64,000 nt of DNA from Dysgonomonas sp. PH5-45 (GTDB taxonomy: Bacteria > Bacteroidota > Bacteroidia > Bacteroidales > Dysgonomonadaceae). Below, one piece after another: positions 52,498 to 61,926 of this stretch. A program made the translations under genes and the position numbers. The notes beneath the pieces are model-generated. The model saw nothing but the letters and a program-made list of their open reading frames with translations. It was not told where the DNA came from and did no database searches. Every line of letters starts with the position of its first letter. The first letter of the stretch is position 1. The DNA is taken from contig NZ_JARXWE010000004.1 of NCBI RefSeq assembly GCF_029893235.1, positions 1 to 64,000 on the forward strand, in the 5' to 3' direction.

Positions 52498-54159
52498 TTA
52501 TTTTTCTTCTAACATTTCTTTGGCGTTTTGCCTTGCCGTATCGGTTATCTGTGCCCCGCTAAGCATCTGTGCCAGTTCTTCTATCCGTTCTTCTTGCGTT
52601 AGCAAACGCAGGTTTGTTGTTGTACTGTCTTTATCGTCTTGTTTGTAGACGTAATAATGCGCCTCGCCTTTGGCTGCAATCTGCGGTAGGTGGGTTATGG
52701 CTATGACTTGCATTTGGTTACCAAAATCTTGCATGACGCGCCCCATACGGTCGGCCACCTCGCCCGATACGCCTGTGTCTATCTCGTCAAAGATAATGGT
52801 GGGCAAAGCTGCCGCTCCGGCAATCATGGATTTAAGACAGAGCATAACACGCGAAATTTCACCGCCCGATGCCACATTAGCAACAGGTTGTAAAGGTGCG
52901 TTTTTATTTGCCGAAAACATAAACCGCAATTGGTCGATGCCCGAAATGTCGAGATGCTTCTTTTCTTCCATCCGGCACTCAAAGCGAACATTGGGCATGC
53001 CGAGGTATGCTATTTTTTCGGTAAGCTGCTTTTCTACTTGCTTTGTTGCCGCCATACGCTTCTTGCTCAAATCTTTAGCCAGAGCAAGCGCGGTTTCCTG
53101 CTTTTGGTTCACGTTTTTTTGCAAGGCTGCAATCTGTTCGTCGAAAGAGTCTATGCTGTTTAGTTTAGCTTCGAGTTCCGCTTGTATATCAAGCAACTCC
53201 GCAACAGATGCAACACGATGCTTTTGCTGAAGGGTGTATAGGGTGCTGAGCCGCTCTTCAATAAAAGCCAGCCTTTCGGGGTTAAATTCCACATCGCCGG
53301 CATAACGCTCGGCCTCGGAAGATAGCTCCCGCAGGTCGATATATGCCGATTCTATGCGGGCAGATATATCGTTTGCTTTATTGAATATTTTTGTAAGATT
53401 TTGGGCTGTATTCAGTCCTTCCTTCAATGCGGGTATTACCCCCCTGTCGTCGTCCGATAAGGTGACGTGAATCTTATAAAGAGCCGATTTTATATCTTCG
53501 GCATGGGTCAATGTTTCTTGCTCTTGTTCAAGCACCGTTTGCTCACCGTCTATCAATTTTGCCTCGGCAAGTGCTGTATATTGGTAGCGGATATAGTCTT
53601 CATCGTCCTTGCTCTTCAAGGCTTGTTCCTGCAAATCGGCAAGAGTTTTTTCGGCATCCTTATATTCCTTATAAGCCGCTTGATACTCTTTCAGCAAGCG
53701 CATGGTTCCTGCTATGATGTCAACAACTTGCATCTGGAAACGGCTGTCGCCGAGCATCAGGTTTTGGTGTTGCGAATGTATGTCGATAAGCAAGCCGCCA
53801 AGTTCCTTTAGGTCGGTAAGCGATACAGGACTGTCGTTGATAAATGCGCGCGATTTTCCGTTTGCCAGAATTTCGCGGCGAAGGATATAAGAATCGGCGT
53901 CGTATTCTATACCGCTTTCTTCGCAAAACGATTTCAGGTCGTATGCCTTTACATCGAATATACCTTCGATGACGCACTTTTGCTCACCTTGCTTTATAGA
54001 CTTCGTGTCGGCACGTTGCCCAAGGATAAGCGATAAAGCCCCCAATATGATAGACTTTCCGGCTCCTGTTTCGCCCGTAATGACCGAAAAACCCGGGCCG
54101 AAATCCATTTCGAGCCTGTCTATCAATGCATAATTACTTATATATAACGATTTTAGCAT
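52498..54159 (-). CDS. recN: DNA repair protein RecN
   Basis: The 553-residue SMC-like ATPase has Walker A GETGAGKSIILGAL near the N-terminus, long coiled coils (about 155-370) and the C-terminal half-domain with VASGGEISRVMLCLKSMIA and Walker B TIIFDEIDTGVSG, then ITHLPQIAAKGEAHY. It acts in double-strand break repair. TACCTTTG lies 30 bases upstream (54189-54196). It heads recN-rlmB-ridA-nadE. Confidence 0.96.
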   Translation of the reverse strand: MLKSLYISNYALIDRLEMDFGPGFSVITGETGAGKSIILGALSLILGQRADTKSIKQGEQKCVIEGIFDVKAYDLKSFCEESGIEYDADSYILRREILANGKSRAFINDSPVSLTDLKELGGLLIDIHSQHQNLMLGDSRFQMQVVDIIAGTMRLLKEYQAAYKEYKDAEKTLADLQEQALKSKDDEDYIRYQYTALAEAKLIDGEQTVLEQEQETLTHAEDIKSALYKIHVTLSDDDRGVIPALKEGLNTAQNLTKIFNKANDISARIESAYIDLRELSSEAERYAGDVEFNPERLAFIEERLSTLYTLQQKHRVASVAELLDIQAELEAKLNSIDSFDEQIAALQKNVNQKQETALALAKDLSKKRMAATKQVEKQLTEKIAYLGMPNVRFECRMEEKKHLDISGIDQLRFMFSANKNAPLQPVANVASGGEISRVMLCLKSMIAGAAALPTIIFDEIDTGVSGEVADRMGRVMQDFGNQMQVIAITHLPQIAAKGEAHYYVYKQDDKDSTTTNLRLLTQEERIEELAQMLSGAQITDTARQNAKEMLEEK

Positions 54160-54188
54160 TTATCCGATACTTAAACTAAGTAAGAAAA

Positions 54189-54196
54189 CAAAGGTA
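54189..54196 (-). promoter_or_regulatory. TACCTTTG box for recN
   Basis: A minus-strand TAnnTTTG match. A plus-strand TATTTTTG at 54235-54242 serves the divergent gene, so the 104-base gap is a compact divergent promoter. Confidence 0.5.
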
Positions 54197-54263
54197 ATGA
54201 AAATTTAGTTTGTAAAAAGCCTGTAATTATTTCGTATTTTTGATGCAAAATAAATAAAAAGCA

Positions 54264-54923
54264 ATGGACTTGAAAGAAAAAGTAAGGGAATTGCGCCAAA
54301 TGGTGCCTGTCCCGGTTTCGGAGGCAATGGCTCTTTTGAAGGAGAATGAAGGTGATACCGAAAAATGCGTTTACCTATTCAAAGCGAAATCTGTGAAGGA
54401 GATATGTGTTGCCACCGGTTGCGACGAAGCTACGGCTACTCGCCACTATGAAGCCGAAAAGTTTGATATAAACAAAGCTATATCTGCTATCAGGGAAGAA
54501 GCATTCGATAGGAACTATAAAGAGATTGAAGGTGTAACATTCGGCAGGCTGAACACTGTATCGGAATGGATCCGTCTGATAGAAGAGAAAGATTTTGCTA
54601 CTTCGTTAGATTATATCCGTTTAAGGGACGTAACCGATACCTTGTCTTTAATCCCTTCAACAGCGGAGATAGCGGAAAAAGTGTTGCAATCGCAGAAAAT
54701 AAAAGCGGCTGTTTTTGAAGGATATTCCGATAATGATGCAATAGACGAATTTGTACGCCGCCATCAACGATTGGACGATAGCCCTGAATTTCAGGCTTGT
54801 TTGCGGTCTGTGGTGCTGAAACTTACTGTTTTGAAAGAAGAGATAGGCCGCTATAAACGTAATCTTGTGAGAATATATAATAACAATAACCAATTAAAAA
54901 CTGACAATCATGCAAAGCGATGA
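54264..54923 (+). CDS. protein with UBA/TS-N-like repeats, function unknown
   Basis: The 219-residue product begins with a segment that reads like the TS-N/UBA fold of elongation factor Ts (VRELRQMVPVPVSEAMALLKENEGDTEKCV, in parts). A second similar unit follows (ICVATGCDEATATRHYEAEKFDINKAISAI). The rest (about 95-219) is helical. UBA-like folds bind protein surfaces, so a partner-binding role is plausible. The stop overlaps the start of the DUF2185 gene by 14 bases, so the two are coupled. Confidence 0.6.
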   Translation: MDLKEKVRELRQMVPVPVSEAMALLKENEGDTEKCVYLFKAKSVKEICVATGCDEATATRHYEAEKFDINKAISAIREEAFDRNYKEIEGVTFGRLNTVSEWIRLIEEKDFATSLDYIRLRDVTDTLSLIPSTAEIAEKVLQSQKIKAAVFEGYSDNDAIDEFVRRHQRLDDSPEFQACLRSVVLKLTVLKEEIGRYKRNLVRIYNNNNQLKTDNHAKR

Positions 54924-55239
54924 AAATTGGGACGACCCCTCGATACAAGAATTCGATGAGATGCAAAAATATGCATTCGTAACGCAACGTGCCCTGGATA
55001 ACGACTTTATAGGATATTGCTACCGCGAATATTCGGATATAAAGATAGATAGCGGTTGGCGATTTATGCACGGCGATGAGGAGGAAGATTATCTCGAAAA
55101 TCCGGAAAACACCGAAACACGCGACCTCTCGGAAGTTTTAGCTTGGAAACCTCAACTGAAAGATATTTTATCCGCAAAACGGAATACCGAATTCGAATGG
55201 GATATCCAGACAAATTCGTTCATAGAAATAACAGAGTAA
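54910..55239 (+). CDS. DUF2185 (Imm33-like) protein
   Basis: The 109-residue product matches the DUF2185 pattern: YAFVTQRALDN, IGYCYREYSD, DSGWRFMHGDEEEDYLENPENTE and a C-terminal FEWD. Relatives appear as immunity proteins (Imm33) in polymorphic toxin loci, but also as stand-alone genes. Here no toxin is adjacent; the only partner is the overlapping UBA-like gene. It is probably cytosolic. Confidence 0.75.
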   Translation: MQSDENWDDPSIQEFDEMQKYAFVTQRALDNDFIGYCYREYSDIKIDSGWRFMHGDEEEDYLENPENTETRDLSEVLAWKPQLKDILSAKRNTEFEWDIQTNSFIEITE

Positions 55240-55315
55240 AATCAAACTGCTTATTTCTTATTCAAAACAAGACGTTTTTCTTTGGATACTCCAATTTAAT
55301 ACAATCACCTCAAAT

Positions 55316-55372
55316 AAAGAGAGAGAGCTGAATTCTAAATTTCTTGCAAATTTAAAACTCAGCTCTCCTTAT
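55316..55372. terminator. bidirectional terminator
   Basis: GAGAGCTGA pairs with TCAGCTCTC; the inner AAATTT segments can extend pairing. It separates the convergent DUF2185 and OPT transporter genes. Confidence 0.7.
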
Positions 55373-55393
55373 TTATTTTATTACCTATAATCC

Positions 55394-57472
55394 TTACAGG
55401 TCTTTTTTAGCCTTTATTGAAGAATAAGCCAAATAAACAATAACAAGGGCATACATCAGCAATGCTACATATTGCGAACCATTACTACCCGCCCATCCTG
55501 TTAGGGTAAGGTCAATATCAAGATAACGGATAACGGCACTGACAACACCCATCAAAGCTCCACCGGCAATAAATCCGGATGCAAGCAGCGTTCCTTTTTC
55601 TACACGGATATTATTCAATTCTTTATCTTTACCGCGGCTGCCTACATACCAGTTAACAGCACCACCAACCAACAGCGGAATATTCAGGTGGAACGGAATA
55701 AACATACCCAAGGCAAATGGCAATGCGGGTACTTTCATAAAATTGAGAGCCAATGCTATCAATGCACCTATACCATATAGCAGCCAAGGCGCTCCCGTAC
55801 CGGACATCAATGGGTCGATAACGGCTGCCATGGCATTGGCCTGCGGAGCAACAAGCGCGCCCTCGCCCGTAAAGCCGAACGTATCGTTCAATATAATCAT
55901 CACACCACCAACCGTTGCGGCCGAAACCAGCGTGCCCAAGAACTTCCATGTTTGTTGTTTGGCAGGTGTTGTACCCAGCCAATAACCCACCTTCAGGTCG
56001 GTAATGAATCCTCCTGCCATCGACAAGGCTGTACAAACAACCCCTCCGATAATCATGGCCGACACCATACCTACTTCACCCTTCAAGCCAACAGCCACCA
56101 AAACAACCGAGGCAAGGATAAGCGTCATCAGCGTCATACCCGACACCGGATTACTACCCACAATGGCAATAGCATTGGCCGCCACCGTTGTAAACAGAAA
56201 AGCGATAATAGCCACCACAAAGATAGCCACCACGGCAAAGAACAAGTTATGGATAACACCCAGCCAGAAAAATATAAATGTAGCGATAAGAGCAAGAATA
56301 ACACCTATCGAAATTATTTTCATCGAGATATCCCGTTGAGTGCGTTTATCTATTTTCGCGGCTCCTTTTGCTCCGCCTTTCAGCTCTTTCGATGCCAAGC
56401 CAACAGCACTTTTTATAATAGGCCAAGATTTTACGATGCCAATAATACCTGCCATAGCAATACCCCCGATACCTATATGGCGGGCCATTGTGGCAAAAAT
56501 CACTTCGGGAGTAGCATTGGCTATTCCTCCTATTGTTTCGAAAGCACCACCCGGAAGGTAAGCCGCAGGGTTGATAGATTGCAGAGTCGCATCTCCAAGA
56601 AGTGGAAGTAAAGGAACAATCACAAACCATACAACAGCCGAACCGATACAAATGATGGTAGCATACTTCAGCCCGATAATATATCCCAAACCAAGAACCG
56701 CAGCCCCTACATTTATGCTGAACACTACCTTAGCTTTATTGGCCAAGGTTTCGCCAAATGAGAATACTCTGGAAGAGAATACTTCCGACCATGCTCCGAA
56801 TGTAGCGATTACAAAATCGTAAAGCCCACCAATCAATCCGGCAATGATAAGGGCTTTAGACTGATTACCGCCTTTTTCGCCCGACACCAATACCTGCGTT
56901 GTGGCCGTTGCCTCAGGGAAAGGATATTTTCCGTGCATTTCCGAAACAAAATATTTACGGAAAGGTATCATAAACAAGATACCAAGAATACCTCCCAGCA
57001 ACGAACTCATAAATACCTGAAAGAAATTTACCGAAATATCGGGATATTTGGCTTGCAGGATATAAATTGCAGGAAGCGTAAAGATAGCCCCTGCCACAAT
57101 AACACCACTACTGGCCCCGATAGACTGGATAATCACATTTTCGCCCAAAGCGTTTTTACGTTTGGCTGCCGCAGATACCCCTACGGCAATGATTGCGATA
57201 GGAATGGCCGCTTCGAACACTTGCCCAACCTTCAGCCCCAAATAGGCCGCCGCCGCACTAAACAGCACGGCCATTATTAAACCCCATGTCACCGACCAGG
57301 GCGTTACTTCACGATATTGCTTATCGGGCGACATGATGGGTTTGTACTCTTCCCCCTCCTGCAGCTCTCGAAAAGCATTTTCGGGTAAACCGGTTACTTT
57401 TTCTTCTTCTGTTTTCACTTGTTTACTTTTTATAAGTTTTGTATGACTAATTATAATTATTTTCTCATTCAA
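55394..57472 (-). CDS. OPT family oligopeptide transporter
   Basis: The 692-residue membrane protein has about 14-16 hydrophobic segments and the OPT hallmarks TPWSVTWGLIMAVLFSAAAAYLGLKVGQVFEAAIPIAI (in parts), IIQSIGASSGVIVAGAIFTLPA, SEMHGKYPFPEATATTQVL and NPVSGMTLMTLILAS. Prokaryotic OPT proteins import small peptides or metal chelates with protons. The first 25 residues are hydrophilic; a TAAATTTG box 52 bases upstream supports the ATG at 57472. Confidence 0.93.
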   Translation of the reverse strand: MNEKIIIISHTKLIKSKQVKTEEEKVTGLPENAFRELQEGEEYKPIMSPDKQYREVTPWSVTWGLIMAVLFSAAAAYLGLKVGQVFEAAIPIAIIAVGVSAAAKRKNALGENVIIQSIGASSGVIVAGAIFTLPAIYILQAKYPDISVNFFQVFMSSLLGGILGILFMIPFRKYFVSEMHGKYPFPEATATTQVLVSGEKGGNQSKALIIAGLIGGLYDFVIATFGAWSEVFSSRVFSFGETLANKAKVVFSINVGAAVLGLGYIIGLKYATIICIGSAVVWFVIVPLLPLLGDATLQSINPAAYLPGGAFETIGGIANATPEVIFATMARHIGIGGIAMAGIIGIVKSWPIIKSAVGLASKELKGGAKGAAKIDKRTQRDISMKIISIGVILALIATFIFFWLGVIHNLFFAVVAIFVVAIIAFLFTTVAANAIAIVGSNPVSGMTLMTLILASVVLVAVGLKGEVGMVSAMIIGGVVCTALSMAGGFITDLKVGYWLGTTPAKQQTWKFLGTLVSAATVGGVMIILNDTFGFTGEGALVAPQANAMAAVIDPLMSGTGAPWLLYGIGALIALALNFMKVPALPFALGMFIPFHLNIPLLVGGAVNWYVGSRGKDKELNNIRVEKGTLLASGFIAGGALMGVVSAVIRYLDIDLTLTGWAGSNGSQYVALLMYALVIVYLAYSSIKAKKDL

Positions 57473-57523
57473 TAAACTGCCTACCGAAGCCCAAATTTGA
57501 CTTCAGGGCAACAAAATCCCGAA

Positions 57524-57531
57524 CAAATTTA
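57524..57531 (-). promoter_or_regulatory. TAAATTTG box for the OPT transporter
   Basis: A minus-strand TAnnTTTG match in the 190-base divergent gap. Confidence 0.4.
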
Positions 57532-57662
57532 CATTTTTTAGAAGAACAAAAAAACTATTTAAAAACATTGGCATAAAATAACAGGAAAAATAAAGCCGTT
57601 TTTTGTATAATTTTGAACGCTTCATGAAGCTCAAGAATACGCTTTTCCTTTAATCGTTTTTT

Positions 57663-58718
57663 ATGCAAAAGATAAAGAATATACGGACAGTCAGCCAGCA
57701 ACTTAGCAATCAGAAATTCACCAATCCGAAAGATGTAGTTGCATGGATGGGGGCTATCCAAGCGCAAGAATACAATATGGCCAAATGGGCTGTGGGCATA
57801 AGAACAAAAAATGCAACATTGCAACTTGTTGACGAAGCCTTGAGCCGGGGTGATATCCTGCGCATTCACCTCTTACGCCCTACATGGCACTTTGTTACGC
57901 CCGAAAACATCAGGTGGATGCTCCAACTGTCGGCTCAACGAATCAAATCGGCCTTTGCCTCGTACAACCGGAAAATGGAAATAACAGAGTCGATGCTTAT
58001 CCAAACCAACCGATTAATAGAAAAGCTACTTGAAGGCAATAAAAGCCTTACACGGGAGGAAATAGGGATTGAATTCAGCAAAACAGGAATAGAGGTCGAT
58101 AACCCGCGAATGAATCACTTCATGATGTATGCCGAAACAGAAGGCATTGTGTGCAGCGGTATCGACAAAAATAAAAAGCCCACTTACTCCTTGCTCGACG
58201 AGAGAGTTCCACCTGCTGCCCCTCTGCACAAAGAAGAGGCTTTAGCTAAGCTGGCTTTAATCTATTTTCAAAGCCATTCGCCTGCCACGCCGCACGATTT
58301 TGTGTGGTGGTCGGGGCTGTCTTTAACCGAAAGCCGGCAAGCCATATCATCAATAAAAGATAAACTTATTGAAGAACAGATAAACGAACGAACCTTCTAT
58401 ATCCATGAGCATTTTGGCAAAATAACGGAAACGCCGCAAATAGCCCATCTCTTGCCCTCGTTCGACGAATATCTCATTAGTTACAAAGACCGTACAGCGG
58501 TTCTGGACATGGAGCATCACCCAAAGGCATTTACAAACTTTGGAATATTCTATCCTGTTGTTATGCACCGTGGGCAGATTATTGGCAATTGGAAGAAATC
58601 CGTCAAAAAAAATAGTATCAATTTAGACATAAAAACTTTTGAGCCGGATACCCCTGTTAATAAAAATATGCTCGAAAGTGCAAAAAATAAGTACCGAAAA
58701 TTCATGCAGAATTATTAA
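57663..58718 (+). CDS. AlkX/AlkZ-like winged-helix protein (HTH_42)
   Basis: The 351-residue product carries the family opening (TVSQQLSNQKFTNPKDVVAWMGAIQAQEYNMAKWAVGIR, in parts) with the QxQ motif (GAIQAQE) that in AlkZ glycosylases attacks crosslinked or alkylated bases. Further motifs are RGDILRIHLLRPTWHFVTP, DFVWWSGLSLTESRQA and LLPSFDEYLISYKDR. It may be a DNA glycosylase or a DNA-binding relative. The gene stands alone in front of folD. Confidence 0.82.
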   Translation: MQKIKNIRTVSQQLSNQKFTNPKDVVAWMGAIQAQEYNMAKWAVGIRTKNATLQLVDEALSRGDILRIHLLRPTWHFVTPENIRWMLQLSAQRIKSAFASYNRKMEITESMLIQTNRLIEKLLEGNKSLTREEIGIEFSKTGIEVDNPRMNHFMMYAETEGIVCSGIDKNKKPTYSLLDERVPPAAPLHKEEALAKLALIYFQSHSPATPHDFVWWSGLSLTESRQAISSIKDKLIEEQINERTFYIHEHFGKITETPQIAHLLPSFDEYLISYKDRTAVLDMEHHPKAFTNFGIFYPVVMHRGQIIGNWKKSVKKNSINLDIKTFEPDTPVNKNMLESAKNKYRKFMQNY

Positions 58719-58767
58719 CTTTGGTTTCATAAATATATATCAATCCTAAAACCATAACGAATATATC

Positions 58768-59649
58768 ATGCAAATAATTGACGGTAAGACGATTGCAGAG
58801 AAAATTAAAAAAGAGATCGCAACCGAAGTGGCTCAGATGAAAGCCAATGGAGGAAGAGCGCCCCACTTATCCGCCATCTTGGTAGGGCACGACGGAGGTA
58901 GCGAAACTTATGTAGCCAACAAAGTGAAGTCGTGCGAACAGGTAGGCTTTAAATCTTCTCTTATTCGCTTTGATGCCAATGTAACCGAAGAAGAATTGCT
59001 GGCTTGCGTTAATAAACTCAATAACGATCCCGATGTAGACGGATTCATTGTTCAACTGCCATTGCCTAAACATATTTCGGAACAAAAAATCATTGAAACC
59101 ATCGACCATCGTAAAGATGTGGACGGTTTTCACCCAATAAACGTAGGACGCATGGCTATCGGCCTGCCTTGTTTCGTATCGGCTACTCCTGCCGGTATAT
59201 TGGAGCTGCTGAAGCGTTACGAAATACCTACACAGGGAAAACATTGTGTTGTACTTGGCCGTAGCAATATTGTTGGGAAACCCGTTGCCAATTTGATGAT
59301 GCAAAAAGGTTATCCCGGCGATTGCACCGTTACCGTTTGCCATAGCCGTACACCAAACATAAAGGAGATTTGTCTTGAAGCCGACATTATAATAGCCGCA
59401 TTGGGTGTGCCCGAGTTTCTGAAAGGCGATATGGTGAAAGAAGGCGCTGTTGTGATTGACGTGGGTACAACCCGTGTACCTTCGGCCGATACTAAGTCCG
59501 GATTCAGACTGACAGGCGATGTAGCCTTCGATGAGGTTGCTCCTAAAGCCTCATTCATAACCCCCGTTCCGGGTGGCGTTGGCCCTATGACCATCATTTC
59601 CCTGATGCGGAACACACTACTTGCCGGAAAAAAAGAAATATATCAATAA
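58768..59649 (+). CDS. folD: methylenetetrahydrofolate dehydrogenase/cyclohydrolase FolD
   Basis: The 293-residue bifunctional enzyme interconverts 5,10-methylene- and 10-formyl-THF. Motifs: [16 protein letters not shown] (catalytic Lys), [45 protein letters not shown] and the C-terminal [18 protein letters not shown]. Length is normal. A hairpin terminator follows. Confidence 0.97.
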   Translation: MQIIDGKTIAEKIKKEIATEVAQMKANGGRAPHLSAILVGHDGGSETYVANKVKSCEQVGFKSSLIRFDANVTEEELLACVNKLNNDPDVDGFIVQLPLPKHISEQKIIETIDHRKDVDGFHPINVGRMAIGLPCFVSATPAGILELLKRYEIPTQGKHCVVLGRSNIVGKPVANLMMQKGYPGDCTVTVCHSRTPNIKEICLEADIIIAALGVPEFLKGDMVKEGAVVIDVGTTRVPSADTKSGFRLTGDVAFDEVAPKASFITPVPGGVGPMTIISLMRNTLLAGKKEIYQ

Positions 59650-59677
59650 AAAGCGTACTTCAGCTAAAATAAAAATA

Positions 59678-59716
59678 GAAGAGGCTATTTTCCTTGTTTT
59701 CAGAAATAGCCTCTTC
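59678..59716 (+). terminator. folD terminator
   Basis: GAAGAGGCTATTT and AAATAGCCTCTTC form a perfect 13-base stem, followed by TTGTCTT. Confidence 0.85.
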
Positions 59717-59935
59717 TTGTCTTAACTCAAATTATTACATACAAACGAATGAGCTTGTGCGAAGCACTTTCGGTTTATCTTCAAAAAAAACATCGGTCCG
59801 GTTCAGGCTGAACACTAAAAGAATCGTCTCACAAAATTTATTTACACTACACAAAACAAGCGCATAATCAAAACCATACAAAACATGCCCTACACCGAAC
59901 CAATGTTATTTCATTTCATTTTTCCTTGTGCGTAC

Positions 59936-60136
59936 TTACTGTTCGCCAACATAGTACCCTCTGTTGTTTTCGCGGCCATCCACCAAAGCTTCTTCGTCCA
60001 TGTGTTTTTCTTTATTTTCTTTGTGTAGTTCCTCGTAATCTCTTGTATAAAGAGCATTGGGAACAACATTCAGGTCGAACGAGATTTCGTGCTTATGTGC
60101 CAACTCCAGATTTGCGAAAATGGTTATATAAATACT
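59936..60136 (-). pseudogene. C-terminal remnant of an unidentified gene
   Basis: A minus-strand frame without a suitable start runs from 60136 (just after an in-frame TAG) to a TAA at 59936-59938. It has the composition of a real protein: TIFANLELAHKHEISFDLN, VVPNALYTRDYEELHKEN and a charged tail ending RENNRGYYVGEQ. GC content and codon use are like the flanking core genes and unlike the AT-rich bases around it. It looks like the last 65 or so codons of a gene whose 5' part was lost. I cannot name the family. Confidence 0.5.
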
Positions 60137-60139
60137 CTA

Positions 60140-60724
60140 TATAAAGCATATAAGAATATTGGAGAGAATAAACATATAAAAAATACAGCCACCCTTATTA
60201 TAAAAGGAAAACCCAAGAAAGTATAATAAACATTATATAGATAATACTCTAAAAGCATATTTTTAAGTGTTAATTGTACATTAAACATAGTATAACAAAT
60301 GTTACTATCGGAAGATTTGCTAAAACAACAAAACAGTAACTAAATAATTTATTCAACCTATTATTCTTTGAATTTCGATTATAAAAGTACATCAAGGCAT
60401 TACGAAAAGAAAGTAAAAAGATACAAATGCGCCGTGACAAAACATCAAACACTGACAAAACATCAATAAAAATAACCTTTCTGCGGTTACGCTTCTGATT
60501 TATTGTTTATTACAGTTATTTGTTTTTTCTTGAAATCAATAAATTATTAGAAATAATTATTTAATTTTGTTCAACAATTATCTTAGTTTTGTTTTAATTT
60601 CGTTATTCAAATGCAGTGTATCTTATTTTCCGAGAACCACACCTGTATGATATGTGTCAGACAAAGCATTTAGGATATTTAAAAGCGAATTTTCCTTACG
60701 TAATTGTTTAAATTCTAAAACTTG
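60140..60724. other. AT-rich intergenic region, no gene supported
   Basis: About 585 bases before the first AraC-type regulator hold no credible reading frame, RNA gene or clear TAnnTTTG match; TTAGTTTTG near 60587 is the nearest. The region 59720-59935 on the other side of the gene remnant is equally empty. Confidence 0.55.
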
Positions 60725-61897
60725 ATGAACATAGAGACAGTTATAAGACTTTTTTTTAGTGCAGTCCCCACCTTTTCGGCTTTAGTCTGTTTCATTATTC
60801 TATTTATGTCGTACCGGAGCAGCGTATCTGCTTCCGCACCGCCAACAGACATTCGCCTCAAAAAAATTATGCTCTGCTATCTGACGGTGTTGGCATTTAC
60901 TTGGTTTTCGGTGATGTGCTATTTCTTCTTTATTTCGTTTTTTATACATATAATTCCTTTTTACTATTTTGCCTGCCTATGCGTTCCTATCAGCTTTTAC
61001 CACTTTGTATATGTTATCACGCAAGACAGAGATGATAAAGGCTTTTCGCCGTTGCATTACCTGCCCCCGTTGTTGCTCAGTACTTGGTTTCTTATCTGGT
61101 CGTTGTTCATACCATTCGATGTACGTTTGGACTTGACCGAAAACAATAATATGGCAATAGTACCGGAATATGGCTATTTTTCTTTACTATCGGAGTCTAC
61201 GCAGATTATCTGCTTCTTTTTCTCTTTTATTTATGCTATTCTCTCCATCAACAGGGTGCTGAACTATTGTAAGAAGGTTAAGATGCTCAACAAGAAAACT
61301 CCGCGTTGGTTTTTAATAGCAACACTGCTTATTACTGTTCAGACAATAAGCATCATCGTATCCATTTCTTTTTATTCCAATCATATAGTATTTACCTGTG
61401 TGTTCTTTTTTTCGGTTTTATTGCTGTTAGGACAGATAATTCTGATTGTTTTCAATATTATCAACAGAAACTATATACTCCTTAAGGAGGAAGTAAACAA
61501 CATTCCTAAAACTGAAATAGACGAAACACAACCCCGTGCAAATCAGGAGTTATTATTGATAAGGCATGATGTGCACAGCAACAACAAGACGATTTTGACA
61601 AAAGAAACCTTCGAGAACGTTTTCCTGAAAAACAAGCTATACACCAACCCAAACCTGAAAATAACCGATCTGACCGATTTATTGAAAACCAACCGCACAT
61701 ACCTGTCTTCGTTTATTAACAACACGTATGGCATGAATTTTAAAAATTATACCAATCACTGCCGGCTAAAGGAAGTGGAGCGGCTAAAAAGACAGCCTTC
61801 GTCCGCAAATATCGAATTTACGGAAATTGTATCTAAAGCCGGATTTGGATGTTACAGGAGCTATCTGCGGTCAATAAAAGGAGAAAACGAAAAATGA
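60725..61897 (+). CDS. membrane-anchored AraC-family regulator, paralogue 1
   Basis: I start at the ATG at 60725 (390 residues). About seven hydrophobic segments fill residues 8-255. A short cytosolic linker leads to an AraC-type DNA-binding domain at the C-terminus (ITDLTDLLKTNRTYLSSFINNTYGMNFKNYTNHCRLKEVERL, in parts; second helix-turn-helix EIVSKAGFGCYRSYLRSIKG). It should sense a membrane or envelope signal directly and regulate transcription. The next gene is a paralogue in tandem, 29 bases downstream. Confidence 0.8.
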   Translation: MNIETVIRLFFSAVPTFSALVCFIILFMSYRSSVSASAPPTDIRLKKIMLCYLTVLAFTWFSVMCYFFFISFFIHIIPFYYFACLCVPISFYHFVYVITQDRDDKGFSPLHYLPPLLLSTWFLIWSLFIPFDVRLDLTENNNMAIVPEYGYFSLLSESTQIICFFFSFIYAILSINRVLNYCKKVKMLNKKTPRWFLIATLLITVQTISIIVSISFYSNHIVFTCVFFFSVLLLLGQIILIVFNIINRNYILLKEEVNNIPKTEIDETQPRANQELLLIRHDVHSNNKTILTKETFENVFLKNKLYTNPNLKITDLTDLLKTNRTYLSSFINNTYGMNFKNYTNHCRLKEVERLKRQPSSANIEFTEIVSKAGFGCYRSYLRSIKGENEK

Positions 61898-61926
61898 TAA
61901 ACTTAACCTTAAATTAATATCAGAAA

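Noticed and set aside
60270..60458. A 62-codon minus-strand frame in the AT-rich gap
   Set aside because: Composition follows the AT-rich DNA, there is no ribosome binding site or promoter box, and no family features.
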